Source: Acanthacorydalis orientalis
Lineage: Eukaryota; Arthropoda; Insecta; Megaloptera; Corydalidae
NCBI GenBank assembly: GCA_034766995.1
Contig: CM068318.1
Span: forward strand, 7,020,001-7,084,000
Length of the DNA: 64,000 bases
Reading direction: 5' to 3'
Below are positions 38,620-51,022 of the stretch, piece after piece (positions within the stretch are counted from its first letter, which is position 1; the number at the start of each line of letters is the position of its first letter). Under the pieces are notes generated by a model. It was not told where the DNA came from. It did not search any database and worked only from the letters and a program-made list of their open reading frames with translations. The position numbers were made by a program, and so were the translations under genes.

Positions 38620-38817
38620 CAGAAACGATAAAACTATGTAATTAGTAGAACTGAAACGATTACAAATGGAAATTAAAAGCTCATTTAGTAAAATTAATCA
38701 CTCGGAATTCAATGTTTATTTCTTGTATTTGGAATGAATGAACATCTATTCGTGCTTTAAAGAATGTGTATGTTTTTTTTTTGAAAAATCATTTTGAGTT
38801 TAAAGAAAATATAAATG
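38620..38817 (+). repeat. Inverted repeat, left copy, with decayed peptide
   Basis: About 195 bases match the complement of 40330-40532. Read on the plus strand, it holds a frame ending ELKRLQMEIKSSFSKINHSE, then FNVYFLYLE and a stop at 38735-38737. An in-frame stop has replaced the Gln codon near the start (ACTATGTAATTAG). Beyond the stop, the 3' flank GGAATGAATGAACATCTATT and AAAGAATGTGTATG is also shared. This looks like two copies of the same coding 3' end plus trailing sequence. The protein is not recognised; a transposon or processed pseudogene origin is possible. Confidence 0.65.
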
Positions 38818-40096
38818 GATGCGTACATGTAAGGTATTCAAAACATTTTTTTTAAATAAGTTCCCATTTCTAAAATTAAATTATTGTCTAATAATTGCCA
38901 TAACGTTTACAAATAGTTTAAAAGAAATTAATTATTATAAAAAATAAAAAAAAAGATCAAAACTATTAATTTAATATTAAAATGGATTTTAATTAAAACC
39001 GATTTAGGTTATATATGAAAGTTAATATTGTTTTGAAATTTCTAACTATAAAAATAATTGATATTCATAAATCGTTGACAGAAATTTTAAAATTTTGATC
39101 TTCAAAATTCAATAATATATACAATTCTTTCATGTGTTAATGTATATAATCTAACAACCTATCTCAAGCTATTGTATAAAATATTGATGAAGGAACAATC
39201 CCACATCAAACTACACTTGGCAAGTTATTCGGTCTCTCAACAGTTCGAACTTTCAGATGTTCTTGCAACTGATTGATGGATACAGTAGTTTATCACTACA
39301 CTACCTTTCCTGTAGAACAACGGTACCTTTTTTAAATACAGTGTAAACCGTTAATCTTTCCTGTTAAGATGATTCAATGGATTACAATTTGGGTTTCTAT
39401 TTGATTTACACCTAATTAATTAAGGAAAAACACCTGTTTTAAGTATACGTTTCTTATAATACTTTTTTTTATTTATAAATTATTTTATTGAAAGAATCTT
39501 ATCTTTAACTATAAATCTTTTACAAATTGACTCATATTAAATTTCTTATTAAAACTTTATTAAATATAATACTTCGATTAAATAAATTAATCAATTTATT
39601 AGCACGAGTAAATAAAATAACCAAAATATATTCCTAAAAACGTTTTTTTTCTTCACTTTTCACTATATGAACTATGAATTATATTTTTTAAAATACCCCA
39701 GATAGTTTTTATTTATTTAAAATGAATACAATTTTGATCATATTTTATTATTAACTTCTTGTTTAATATTTCACAACCATTTTACAGCAACAAAAATTTA
39801 ATAATATTGCTTTCGTTTTCTCGAATTTAAGAGCTTGTAAGTATCAAATATTTATCTCTAATTTTCAAATAATTCAACCATTTCAAAGCATAAAAATTAA
39901 TAAGAGATATAAAAGAATTATTAACAGGTAACCAAGAAAGATATATAAAATTTTTGAAGAGATTTATAAATAAATTACATGAGAATATTAGGAAATGGAT
40001 AAGAAATATGAAACATAAGTCCTGAATATTGAAATAATAAGTAATTTAAAGAGACATTCATCTAGTAAAGACTCATCAAAGGTGAAATATAATATG

Positions 40097-40102
<6 letters not shown>

Positions 40103-40147
<45 letters not shown>
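40103..40147. repeat. (TA)n microsatellite
   Basis: A pure alternating TA tract within the spacer of the 38.6/40.4 kb inverted pair. Confidence 0.9.
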
Positions 40148-40152
<5 letters not shown>

Positions 40153-40266
40153 TATTCGAAAAATCTAATTTCTTTTTAACTATTTATAAATGTTATGACA
40201 ATTATTAAACAATGATTTAATTAATAAAAGTAAGAACTTGTATAAAATATAAATTGTTCTGAATAT

Positions 40267-40268
<2 letters not shown>

Positions 40269-40324
<56 letters not shown>
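40269..40324. repeat. (TA)n microsatellite
   Basis: Alternating TA that ends a few bases before the right inverted copy. Confidence 0.92.
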
Positions 40325-40327
<3 letters not shown>

Positions 40328-40329
40328 TA

Positions 40330-40532
40330 ATTTATATTTTTTTTAAAACTGAAATTGATTTTTCAAACAAAAAGCATACACATTCTTTAAACTACAAATA
40401 AATGTTCATTCATTCCAAATACGAAGGATAAACTTTGAATTCCGAGTGACTAATTTTACTAAATGAGCTTTTAATTTCCATTTGTAATCGTTTCAGTTCT
40501 ACTAATTGCATAGTTTTATCGTAGTTGCTGGC
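40330..40532 (-). repeat. Inverted repeat, right copy, with open peptide
   Basis: On the minus strand this reads SIASNYDKTMQLVELKRLQM, then EIKSSFSKISHSEFKVYPSY and LE before the stop near 40410. It matches the left copy over both the peptide and the following untranslated-looking flank. Unlike the left copy it has no internal stop in the shared part. The longer open frame upstream runs through a microsatellite and is not reliable. Charged and amphipathic residues (ELKRLQMEIKSSF) suggest a helical C-terminus. Family unknown. Confidence 0.55.
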
Positions 40533-40569
40533 AATGGATTTGTACTTAAAAAACGAATTAATGTATTTT

Positions 40570-40595
40570 AGAATCTTTTTTCTCCGACATGCATG

Positions 40596-40642
<47 letters not shown>

Positions 40643-41130
40643 TGTGTGAGTGAGTGAGCGTGTGAGGTGCAGAAGCAAACAGACCGTGCCAAATATCACG
40701 TAATGGCGTAATTGATGTAGATAACAACAAGAGAATAGCACGTTGGTTTGTTCATTTTTGCTACGCACGGACGAATTAGCACGCACTGCGAGTTAATTGG
40801 TTTTCGATAAATGGCGGCGTCGAAACAATTAGCCGAAAAGTGACGCGTTGGCACGAAGCCGCTGAGACGCTTATCTTTCATCGCGAATCACCGTCAGCCC
40901 AGCGACCTACGTCGAACCGATCTCTCTGGCTTATGTAATAAATTACTTTCACGTTGATGTACCAGTCGTGGAAATAGATTTCCTGTATGTATGCGTTCGA
41001 TGGTATGTTTCTTTTCCTTCGGCCCGTGCTTCAATCTTCAAATTGAATAATACGTTACGCACATATTTTTTACTACTGACGTTATTTTTTTATTGCTCGA
41101 GAGCGTCCGTTAATCAAAAAAATGGAAAGA
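40570..41130. other. GC-richer island, no gene recognised
   Basis: It starts after a (TA)n-(GT)n tract at 40597-40650. It includes GATAAATGGCGGCGTCGAAA near 40808 and several TAATTG/CAATTA motifs of the kind bound by homeodomain proteins (near 40709, 40794, 40828). Short frames are without domains. It is suggestive of a conserved regulatory block, unproven. Confidence 0.35.
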
Positions 41131-41156
41131 AATTAACAATACGCGGTCTCATCTTT

Positions 41157-41190
<34 letters not shown>

Positions 41191-42419
41191 CGAGGATCAG
41201 TTAAAAAATCACGTCACGTTCAAAACTTCTCATTTTTCTTCTTCGATAAATAAGAAAAGTAATCGTTATATAATTTTTCGCTGTAGCGAAGTAAGTAATT
41301 AGTTTTAAATGTATCAGTTTTGTTTTAAGTTTTCGACATATAAAAACGTGATGTGAATAATTATTTCTCGGAATTATTAAACATTCCTAACTGTTCGTCC
41401 ATAGAATATTTAAATTTGTTTCAGATTATTTTTTGTTCGAATATTAAATGAAATTTCATTTCAAAAGATTGTATTTTATGATAGTGAAACTGAATGGAGA
41501 TAATTTCATTTTTCGCTATATAAAAAAGTATTATTACATTTATATACATGCAGTAGTGCTTTTTAGGTTTTCTAATAAGATATTTAAATGTTGCTGTATA
41601 TCTAATTTTGTTGATAATATTAAGAATTGTTTTTTAATCAATTACAATACATTAAGGATAAAAATTAAAGCATAGGAGAATAAAATAATTATCTAATTAA
41701 TTTGTTAGTCTCTGTAATATTTTAATATACAAGTTCTCAATAAAAAAAATGCGAATTGTGATTATTTGGGTGAGATTTATTTAGTTTAACAAATGAATTT
41801 TTTACTCACACCACAAGAACACTAAAATATGGACAAATCTGAGAATTTTCTGTACCTTAAGATTCTGAGAATGATGGTATTACCGTTGAAATACTCATAA
41901 ACAACAGTTACAAGTAATCATTAATTATTTATTAATGATTACTTGTGGAAATAAATGTATATACCATACACTTATGATCAGACCAATTATTTGTTGTTTA
42001 TAGGATGAAAAAATAACTCATTTATGGAAGCGAATCATCCACAGTATCCAAAATGTATCGTGTATGTTCTATAAATTATAAAAGTACCTTTGAAATAAAA
42101 AATTAAAAATATTTTCAAATAATTTGACTTCAAAAGAGTCTGTAAAATATTTAAATATTATTCTTAATGATACTAATAAGATTATTTCTTGATTTTCCAA
42201 ACAATGAGTGGGAGTATATGTTAACAGTACAAAAAAATATCAATTCATTAACAACTTGATTATTGATACTTCTTAATACACTTGACTGTTTTATATTTGA
42301 AAAGCTTTTCCATTGAAAGAGATTAATTAAATATTCAAAAGAATCTCAATTAGTTTTTCAAAGAAATAATTTTTTTGAATATATTTATTTCGTTTAAAAT
42401 ACTTTATTTTCATATTTAT
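41131..42419. other. AT-rich stretch, nothing recognised
   Basis: A (TA)n run lies at 41157-41188. No gene or element recognised in the rest. Confidence 0.4.
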
Positions 42420-42931
42420 ATTAGATATAAAAATCAGCTCGGTCATTTTCAGTTGAATCAATCATGACTCTATTTTAAATTAAAATATTTTCTCGTCGTT
42501 TTAGGATTTTCAAGTGTCAATCTTAACATTTAAAAATACTATGTATCTTGGCTAAGCAATAACCATAACCTGATAAATAGTAGTGAACACGATGACATTC
42601 GAAAAGCAGCATATTAGGTATTGCATTCCAGTTGAAAAAAATGGTGCCGAAGCCTTGAGAATGGTTTGTTCAGCTTTGGGGGAAGATGTTGAGACGCATA
42701 AAACATACAAAAAATCGTATGACAATGATAAAAATCCGAAAACGCATTAAGACTTCATCGATACAAAAAGCAGCATCATTTTTCGATAAGGGATTAGTCA
42801 ATTAACCAGCAAATGGAGCAAAATTATACAAAATAATGGAAGATATTTTAAGGATTGATATGTATTTGAATTTTTCCATAAATGTTCATTTTTAATTAAA
42901 AAGGTGCCAAATTAATTTGTACACCTAATAT
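42420..42931 (+). mobile_element. Family B mariner, internally deleted copy
   Basis: The left end ATTAGATATAAAAATCAGCT is a decayed form of the family end, and the right end AATTAATTTGTACACCTAAT is intact. After the leader comes a frame at about 42590: SEKQHIRYCI, a small gap, VEKNGAEALRMV, CSALGEDVETHKTYKKSYDN. The reading then jumps to the C-terminus: DFIDTKSSIIF, ISQLTSKWSKIIQNNGRYF and a stop. The catalytic domain between these is missing. The length is about 510 bp. The join lies right after the first helix-turn-helix region and matches the join in the fragment at 59.8 kb. Confidence 0.8.
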
Positions 42932-43539
42932 AACAAAATATTTTTTTTAGAAAAAAATAAACATTAATTTCTCGTTATAATTTTTTTCTTGAAATTGTTC
43001 TTGTTATCTTTTAAGACCGATTTCGATTTTCTATCATTCTCAGGTATTCTAATTTAAATTTATTTCTTCGCTAATTCTAATCATCTAATAGTTCTAGTTA
43101 AAGAGTGGTAAACTAAATTAAAAATAAATAAACTCAAACTAGATTATGTGTAAATGTTTGATCGTATCAGATAATAATAATTATATCGAAGTAACAAAAT
43201 ATAACAAAAACAATTAAATACATTTATAATGATATAGTAAATAAAGAAAATATATAATTAAAAAAATAATTTGGTTCAATTAACATTCTATTTTTTAAAA
43301 AATTACACTGTCAATTCTGAAAATTAGTTTTCTGCAAACATTTTAATGCAGGGTGATAGGAAATATTTCTTTGAGATTAATATAATGGGCATATGATTAA
43401 AAATGTAAATTAATTGTAATTATGCATTAAACTGTTATATTAAAAAAATAAAGAACGCTTATATACCTTCACTTATAAACTATACGTGCAAATACATATT
43501 TTTTCAATAATATGAAGTTATCATTGAAAATATATGTAT

Positions 43540-43572
<33 letters not shown>

Positions 43573-43600
43573 ATGTGTGTGTGTGTGTAAGCGTATATAT
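42932..43600. other. AT-rich stretch, nothing recognised
   Basis: No gene recognised. A (TA)n-(GT)n tract lies at 43538-43590. Confidence 0.4.
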
Positions 43601-44060
43601 GTTCCATGAACACATTATATGACATTTGACATCAATCGATTCATGTCGTTTCGAATAAGTGGAAAATCAGATTCCTGCGACGCGAATCCTTAAAATAACA
43701 TTTCATTCTGGTTATATATCGTTTTTTTGATACGTTATTATATGTGTGTATGTACATAAATGCATAGATGTATAAAAATAGTGAAAAGAAATATCTTTCC
43801 ACTCTATCATCATCATACCGTAAAAGGGACTCGACTATATTGACCCATAAATATTGTACAACGTGCCCTGACAATGCGGCATTTTATGCGAAGTAATCCG
43901 CTAAAAGATTTATAGCGCTATTTAGAAATTCATTCATACAAAAGATTTCGATTTATATCTTTATTCAGAAAGTAAAATATTCACGAACACATAATGTCGC
44001 TGAAACCACTTTTGGACAAAGCTTTAGTACGGGCCAGGTTCATAAGACGAGAAAATCGCC

Positions 44061-44063
<3 letters not shown>
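43601..44063. other. GC-richer island, no gene recognised
   Basis: A mild rise in GC with a minus-strand frame at 43641-43874 lacking any domain; CGCTGAAACCACTTTTGGAC near 43992 is a sample of the texture. No gene recognised. Confidence 0.3.

Positions 44064-44122
<59 letters not shown>
44064..44122. repeat. Compound (TA)n-(GT)n microsatellite
   Basis: Alternating TA passes into a short GT run. Confidence 0.9.
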
Positions 44123-44124
<2 letters not shown>

Positions 44125-46124
44125 ACTTGTACGTATGTGAATATCTTATAAATCTTTATTATCAAAACTAATTCATATATTTTATTTCAGATTAATTTTC
44201 CGTCAAATTGTGTAAGTACCTTTTCTGTATTATTAAATAAAAACATGTATTTGTTATAAAATTCGTTATTGAAACTTATTAATTTATTTATTTATCAGAC
44301 ATTAATGCTATGTTATCTGCTGATTGACATTTATTTCAAATTATATTTTTATCACACATACTATAAAATTATTTAATAACATACAAAATAAATCGAAAGG
44401 AAATATAAAAACAACTTATTTGAAAATAAAATCAGTAATATTATTATCTATTATTTAAATAGCAAACATTTTTATTTTTCGATTTCTGATTATTTTTTTA
44501 CAAATACATGTTTTTATAATCAGATTGGCTACAAAGGTGTTCTTTATTATTTATTTATATTTATTTATTATAATTCTTCATAACTATTACGAATATCTAA
44601 TTATTCTATTTATGATCTTTTAAAAGGTTCTTAACACAAAATTAACTAATTTCAATCCAAAACATAAGTTTTTAAAAACTCGCCATACAAAAAATTGATA
44701 AATGGAAACTTCAAGAAGGATTACACATAGATTAAATGTTGCTTTTATACGAATAGTGATCAAACTCAAAAACATTATCGAAACAAAAAAATAATATAAA
44801 AAAGTAAATAAATCAGAATATATAGCATAATAAGTCATTTGAATTTTAAGGTTATTTTAATTAAATACAAAATTAATAGATTTGCTCATAAAAAATCAAT
44901 TTCCTCATTTACATATTATTTTTTTCTCTCAAAAATGATACAAAAATCATCAATAACAAATAAACAAAAAACTTTTATTAATCTTTTTCAATATTGCTCA
45001 TACGAATTTAGTAACAATCGTATTTTTAATCACTAAAACTTTGCATGACTCCTAAAATAAAAAAAATATTTTTGAATCTGAATTAAACCTCAGTATTAAA
45101 AAGTTATTGTGTTATGTTTTCTCTACTTTCTTCATTAATGAACATATTTTGGGATAAATTGATATTTATCATCAAATAATAAATTTATTTTTATCTTATC
45201 AAACGCAGCTCATGTCCTATAACGGATTAGAAAGTTTTTATTTTCTCATAATATTTTGTCAGTTTTATGCAAAGATATTTATTTTTTATAAATTTCAGGA
45301 CAAATAATATTTTTACAGAGCTATGCAGTTTGTTTTTTTTTTAAATAATTGTTTACTGTCTACTAGCACTATCATGGTGTTCAAAATAGAAATGGATTTA
45401 TTTTTTTAAAAATATGTTTATTATTAATATTTTTACTTTAATGAAATCAAACATTACTTTAAAAAATTGAGTATGACATAATGTAAACAATTAAAAAGTT
45501 AATAATTAAAAGAACAATATACCACGAGATACCAATATACACAACATACTAACAGAATTTAAAAAATAAAAATCTTAGAAAATATAATAACAGTTGCATT
45601 TACTTGATTAAATTTGTTTTCCATCGCACAGAGCACCATTTAATAAATAACACAATTAAAAGGTGCGTACATAAAAAGTAATAAAAAACCTTGTTAGTTA
45701 CTATTACGGTTTTTTTTCTTAACATTTTTGTACGCAAGTGGCAAGAAGGTGTCATAAAAACAAATTTTATTACATGTAGCCTTTGTCGCCCGAAGACAAT
45801 CTTATATCTGGTACCTTTCTCTGTAATACTAATTTACTCGACTCGTTTTGAATTAAAGAAACAACACGAACAGTAACTCTTCTTATAACGTGAAAAATAA
45901 ACACACATAAAAAATAAATCACAACTCATTTCCTCTGTTGAGATAATTACGAGCGAAATATGAAGTTTACACCTTGCCAGGAACAGTGCTGAACTTAGTT
46001 TTGTTGATACGTGACGAAACAAACAAACTTCAGAAACACCTCCGCGAGTTAATATAAATTTAGCGTTATTGTTCTCATTTCTATTGTGTTGTTCATTTGT
46101 GGACATACGTACACACACAAATAA

Positions 46125-46158
<34 letters not shown>

Positions 46159-46580
46159 TAATTCGTGATATATAAAATAGATTTAGTTAAAAAATATGTA
46201 TATTTATTAATAAACTCGTAATAAAATCTTAAACACAATCAAAATTTACACAACTTACACTTGAGAAAACTCCTATGTTAAACTATTGTCTTATTGTATA
46301 GAAAATTAGAAAACGTAGGAAATATGTTTTCTAAAAATATTAAATACATAAGGAAAATTCTTATTAATGATTATTATATATTAAAATAATAATCATTTAG
46401 AAAATTAACAATAACTTGTTTACATCGTCCATCAATAAAGCACTAAATGTTTTATCTTCTTGTATTTATAAAGGGTTGCAACAAAGAATTGAGATTGAAC
46501 TATTAAAGTACAAAATATCCACGTCAGTGCATATCAGATTATAGAGTGGTTTAGAAAAGTCAGTCCTGATACAAGTGATC
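44123..46580. other. AT-rich stretch, nothing recognised
   Basis: A mildly GC-richer patch at about 45690-46110 and a (TA)n run at 46129-46156. Frames in both strands are without recognisable domains. Confidence 0.4.
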
Positions 46581-46599
46581 ACATGTTTGAATAGAATAA

Positions 46600-47260
46600 A
46601 TAATGGTTTTATTAAAACTGTTTGTGTAGGAAATGTTTCATTGGCCTTACCAGAAAATGTATGATAGCAATTTGAAATAGCACACTGACATCAAATTATT
46701 AGCATTTATGAATAATATAATCAAAGGTGATGGAATCATAAGTATCCCAATACGATCGTAAAACTAAAACACAAATAAGAACTATCGTTTCTTATAGATT
46801 GAAGAAAATAAAAACGTCTTGCTCCAAAGTGAAAACAATGTTAATTTTATTTTTCGATATTATAAGTATCATAATCATATAGAACAAATATCAAGTGAGT
46901 AAAAAAGTATCTATAAAAGCACCAGAAATGTGGCTTTATAAATAGATTCTTCATCATAAGAGCAACCCTTCTCGAACAACATTATTAATAAAGCAATTTC
47001 GACTCACTAGGAAATTTAAATGAAAAAATAATCATCCTGTTAGCCAGATCTCGTCCATTACGATTTTTTTCTCTTTTCAGAATCAAAACATTTCTTAATA
47101 AATCTATTTTGATGACAAAATGTGTATAAAGAGAGAGATAGAGTATGATAAAGCACCTACAAACTACTGTCGAGCAGTTCTTTCAAAAGTGTTTACAAAT
47201 GTAAAATAAAAGAATAGTGAATTATATAAAAGATAACAAGGACTAATTTAACGGAGACAT
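46600..47260 (+). pseudogene. Heavily degraded mariner-like transposase remnant
   Basis: Three scattered blocks in order resemble a mariner enzyme. Near 46817 is KTSCSKVKTMLILFFD, like the S.KVK.ML..FFD block. Near 46954 is HHKSNPSRTTLLIKQF, like HHDNAPAHTALLI with the aspartate lost. Near 47036 come LLARSRPLRFFSLF and frame neighbours resembling PYSPDLAP.DFFLF, followed by K.FL. Spacing between the blocks is compatible with a transposase. No terminal repeats were found, stops are frequent and the identity depends on pattern recall. It could be an older family than the others in this window. Confidence 0.45.
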
Positions 47261-47399
47261 GCTTTTAATTATCTGTCATTATAATAAACATTTTAATGTT
47301 TATATTTCGATTTATGTTCAATAAATATATGAAACGTTTTACATAAATAAATCACTTTCAATACGTATTTTGATTTGTTTTCAATTATAATTTAAAAGT

Positions 47400-47960
47400 G
47401 GAATGTTTTCAAACTTGTTCCCCAAGTCAACACTGAGAATTATTATTTTTATTTACAGAGAGTGTTTCAAAAAAGTCTCCTTGCACGAACATCGAATGTT
47501 TATTTTCATTTTAATCGATAATAAAAGAACAGTTCCGGCGTTATTTACCTTCGTTTGTCCGTTATCATTTTCTTTGTCTCTGTTCACCGTTGTTATTGAA
47601 TTCTAAATGCATATAATAAATTTCGTAGTATACCGTGTGATGGGCGAACAGACGTTTTGTTTGCCTCTGGAACAATATAAACAAGTCGTCGTGGAAACTT
47701 TCGAACAAACTTTCACGGCAAACTTTGGATCTTTGCCTGAAAGTGGAAGCAGAACAAGAATGGTGGAATGTGCCGTACGTGGTGGTACAACAAAGTTATT
47801 CTCTCAATATTAACGAGAAGATGACATTATTTGTAAAGTATAGTCTCTCTGTAAAATATTCCGTTTAAGTGATTGATGTTCGCTTTATCTGACGTTAATT
47901 AATTTTTGCTGCAAGCTCTCCACCGTCTCGTTGTATTTAAATATATATATCTAAGTATTT
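47400..47960 (+). other. GC-richer segment, possible transposon remnant
   Basis: The block starts near 47455 with AGAGAGTGTTTCAAAAAAGT, reminiscent of ends of short insect transposons. A frame at 47607-47813 follows, reading MGEQTFCLPLEQYKQVVVET and ESGSRTRMVECAVRGGTTKL, with no recognised domain. The local sequence is much less AT-rich than both sides and changes abruptly. It may be a mobile-element fragment or a conserved block. Confidence 0.3.
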
Positions 47961-48304
47961 TTAATCAGCAGTAGTAACGTACAACGAACAATTCGAATTA
48001 CCTTATCTGAACGTTACTTTTTTAAGAGATAATAAAAAAAACTTTACTTTTGTAAAAGTACTGTAATGTACAAAATAGCTATATGTATATATATATACAC
48101 ATAACTCCGTTTTTTAAGTATCGAATTGAAAACTTATTACTCACGGCCATTAAAAAATTATCAAGTACAATTACAACTTTTTAAAGTACTGTTTTTAAAG
48201 TTTAAACAACTTTTCAAAATCTCATCCAGCGACATTCTTATTTTAAGTATGATTCATTATAGTTAGAAAAGTATATATAAAATATATAATTAATTACTTC
48301 CGCG

Positions 48305-48306
<2 letters not shown>

Positions 48307-48360
<54 letters not shown>
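48307..48360. repeat. (TA)n microsatellite
   Basis: A pure alternating TA tract of about 54 bases, first of the cluster. Confidence 0.92.
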
Positions 48361-48364
<4 letters not shown>

Positions 48365-48623
48365 TTTAATTAGACTTCAAATGAACTTTATGATCTTGTT
48401 TTAAATTACTATAAAAATATCTTTCAATGTTTTTTCTCAACTTAAAATAATATGTAACATAACATATAATGAATCAAACATGCATCATCTTATAAAACAA
48501 ATATTTCACGAATGAAATAGAGCAATAGTATAAATTTAATGTTACAGACTAGAACTTCTGACATATATTATTTATATATTAATTAATATATTTCTTTGAT
48601 TAATCTAATATTTAAAAAACGTT

Positions 48624-48626
<3 letters not shown>

Positions 48627-48662
<36 letters not shown>
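48627..48662. repeat. (TA)n microsatellite
   Basis: A pure alternating TA tract of about 36 bases, second of the cluster. Confidence 0.92.
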
Positions 48663-48664
<2 letters not shown>

Positions 48665-48789
48665 GATACTAATAAAAAATAAACATAGATAAATATATTA
48701 TTTCAATTTATTTCAAATATTTTATAAAAATGTCTTCATAAACGAAATTAAATTTCAAAAGCGTTAAAAAGTATGTACAAATAGTTATA

Positions 48790-48794
<5 letters not shown>

Positions 48795-48848
<54 letters not shown>
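48795..48848. repeat. (TA)n microsatellite
   Basis: A pure alternating TA tract of about 54 bases, third of the cluster. Confidence 0.92.
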
Positions 48849-48852
<4 letters not shown>

Positions 48853-49774
48853 GTTTTAAAATTAAATACCAATCTCTTATAATTGAAAACAGCTTCTCAG
48901 TCAGTACTATTCGTATTTCATGCTATCTCATGCTCTCAAATTTATTCATAAAAGAAATATCTATCTCAACTTATAAAATATTTTTCTGTGTCTCAAACTC
49001 TTGATAAATAAATTCTACAGAAACGTCTCAACGCGCAGAAGATTAGAATTCGTCTACGAAACTATATTAAAACTGTTGATTTAGTTTCCCAGAGATAATT
49101 TTATTTGTAACTACGATTTATCTCCGTAAAATATTCATGTAGTAATATATGTATATATATATATACGTTTGACTAGATTAAATAAAAAAAACGTTTAAAA
49201 ACTTATTTGAAAATCTTCATTGTATGCCCGACACATAAAATATGAGTATAATCCAGTACTTGGTCGTGATTCGTATTTCGAAATCTAATTATGAACACAA
49301 TAGCGCCGCATGCATAACATATTTTGTAATAATAAAGACTATGTAAATATATATGATCAACTATCTACATGCACCTGTGGGTATCCTCAATTTCAGGATA
49401 AGTTACGTTCAGTACACGCTTTAGATTCAGTGTATTGGATATAAACACCGTCGCTCACGTTTCTTCATAATCTACAATGCACAGCACGCGAATCCATATC
49501 AAACCGACCTCACGTTCTTGAATATTGTTTTCATTGCGAAAAACTATTCAACCCAATACATACATGTACAAAATATATATACATGTATATACATATGATA
49601 GTATTGCATTATATTTTATTTCAAAAACTTGGTTTCACCTTTACAAAATATATCGTATAAAATTTTCCAGAAATGTTTAACCAAATGTGGTTTAACGAAC
49701 TTTGCAACAATGGAATAAAATGAAACAGTATATTATAAAGATGGAACCATTAGAATAAATTATTAGTTTATACG

Positions 49775-49778
<4 letters not shown>

Positions 49779-49827
<49 letters not shown>
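49779..49827. repeat. (TA)n microsatellite abutting a mariner end
   Basis: Alternating TA that stops exactly where the family A left repeat begins. Confidence 0.92.
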
Positions 49828-49830
<3 letters not shown>

Positions 49831-50358
49831 AAATTAAAAACAATCGCGGTTTTTGTTTTTTTTTTTAACTATGACCTTAATTTTTTTCAATGTGTCATTT
49901 CATCGTTTTCATTTTAATATCATTTAAAAGTACATTTTTCGATCTGTATTTTGGTAAAATCGACTTTGGTTTTATTATTGGACTGTTGAATTAAAGATGG
50001 AAAAGAACCAAATAGGAACATTTTTTGTATGAGTTCAAAATGAGTGATAAAGCAGCAGAAACTGCTCATAAACTAAATGATGCTGTTGGTATAGGCACTG
50101 TTAAGAAACGTACGGTGCAATTGTGATTTCAAAAATTTCGTGCTGGGGACGAGAGCCTTGAAAGACGCGGGTGTCCTTCAGTTCATAACGACCAACTGAA
50201 GGCGTTAGTTGAATCAGAACCACGAACATCAATTCGAGAGCTTACATATAAGTTAAGCATTAGTCATCTAACAGTTCTGAACCTCTTAAAGCCACTTAAA
50301 TTAAAATATGTATATGAATTTAAAGTTTATTAACCGCAATTGCTTTTCTACCAACCTA
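49828..50358 (+). mobile_element. Family A mariner, internally deleted copy 6
   Basis: The left repeat (TTAAATTAAAAACAATCGCG) is decayed and the right repeat TTGCTTTTCTACCAACCTAA is good. The start codon at 49996 reads MEKNQIGTFF, then after a frameshift YEFKMSDKAAETAHKLNDAV (50027-50086). TVKKRTVQL, KFRAGDESLE, HNDQLKALVESEPRTSIREL and LSISHLTVLNLLKPLK follow. The short tail YVYEFK leads straight into the 3' repeat at the shared junction. A small deletion removes the DEE acidic turn. (TA)n lies on both sides (49779-49827 and about 50357-50370). Confidence 0.86.
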
Positions 50359-50370
50359 ATATATATATAT

Positions 50371-50612
50371 ATCAATGTATATGCAAAATAAATTCTACTT
50401 ATATTTTATTCTATTTTTTAGAACCTGTTATGTTTTTTGTGAGTTGAATTCAAATGACTAAGTAAATACAAAATTAACGTTTTACTGGTTTACGAAGAAA
50501 ATAATAATAAAAATAAACTGATTCAAATCTAGATAAAATGTAGAGAGAAAATTATTTTAAAACATAAACAACATACATAGATAAAATTAAAATGTTATTT
50601 TTAAATTATCAT
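50371..50612. other. AT-rich stretch, nothing recognised
   Basis: About 240 bases between two mariner copies, with no motif. Confidence 0.4.
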
Positions 50613-51022
50613 CATTAGGTGTACAAATTAATTTCGTGTCCTTTTATAGAAAATTAATGTTTACAGAAAAATGGAATGTATTTCAATCCTCAAAATATTT
50701 CTCATTATTTTGTATAAAGTTTCTACATCCGTGGGATTACTGACGAGTCCCTTCCCGAAAAAAGATGTCGAATTTGGATCGATGAAGTCGTAATGCATTT
50801 TTTAACTGGAATGTAAAAACTGTGCAATGCCTAATATGTTGTTTTTCGGACGCCATCGTGTTCAGTACTGTTTTATGAGGTTATTTCATTTGATTAGACA
50901 AAATATATAATATGTTTAAATGTTAAATTAGACACTTCAAGATCATAAAACGACAAGAAAATATTTTAATCTGCAACAAAGTTATTATTGATTCAATTTA
51001 AGGGCACAGAATTAATTTTACG

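Larger units (their letters stand above)
38818..40329. other. AT-rich spacer between inverted copies
   Basis: It contains (TA)n tracts at 40103-40147 and 40269-40324. A slightly more complex patch at about 39180-39345 includes CACATCAAACTACACTTGGC and CTTTCAGATGTTCTTGCAAC. No gene is recognised. Confidence 0.4.
47961..49778. other. AT-rich stretch with a microsatellite cluster
   Basis: Three long (TA)n tracts lie within 550 bases (48307-48360, 48627-48662, 48795-48848). A mildly GC-richer patch lies at about 49230-49520. No gene recognised. Confidence 0.45.
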
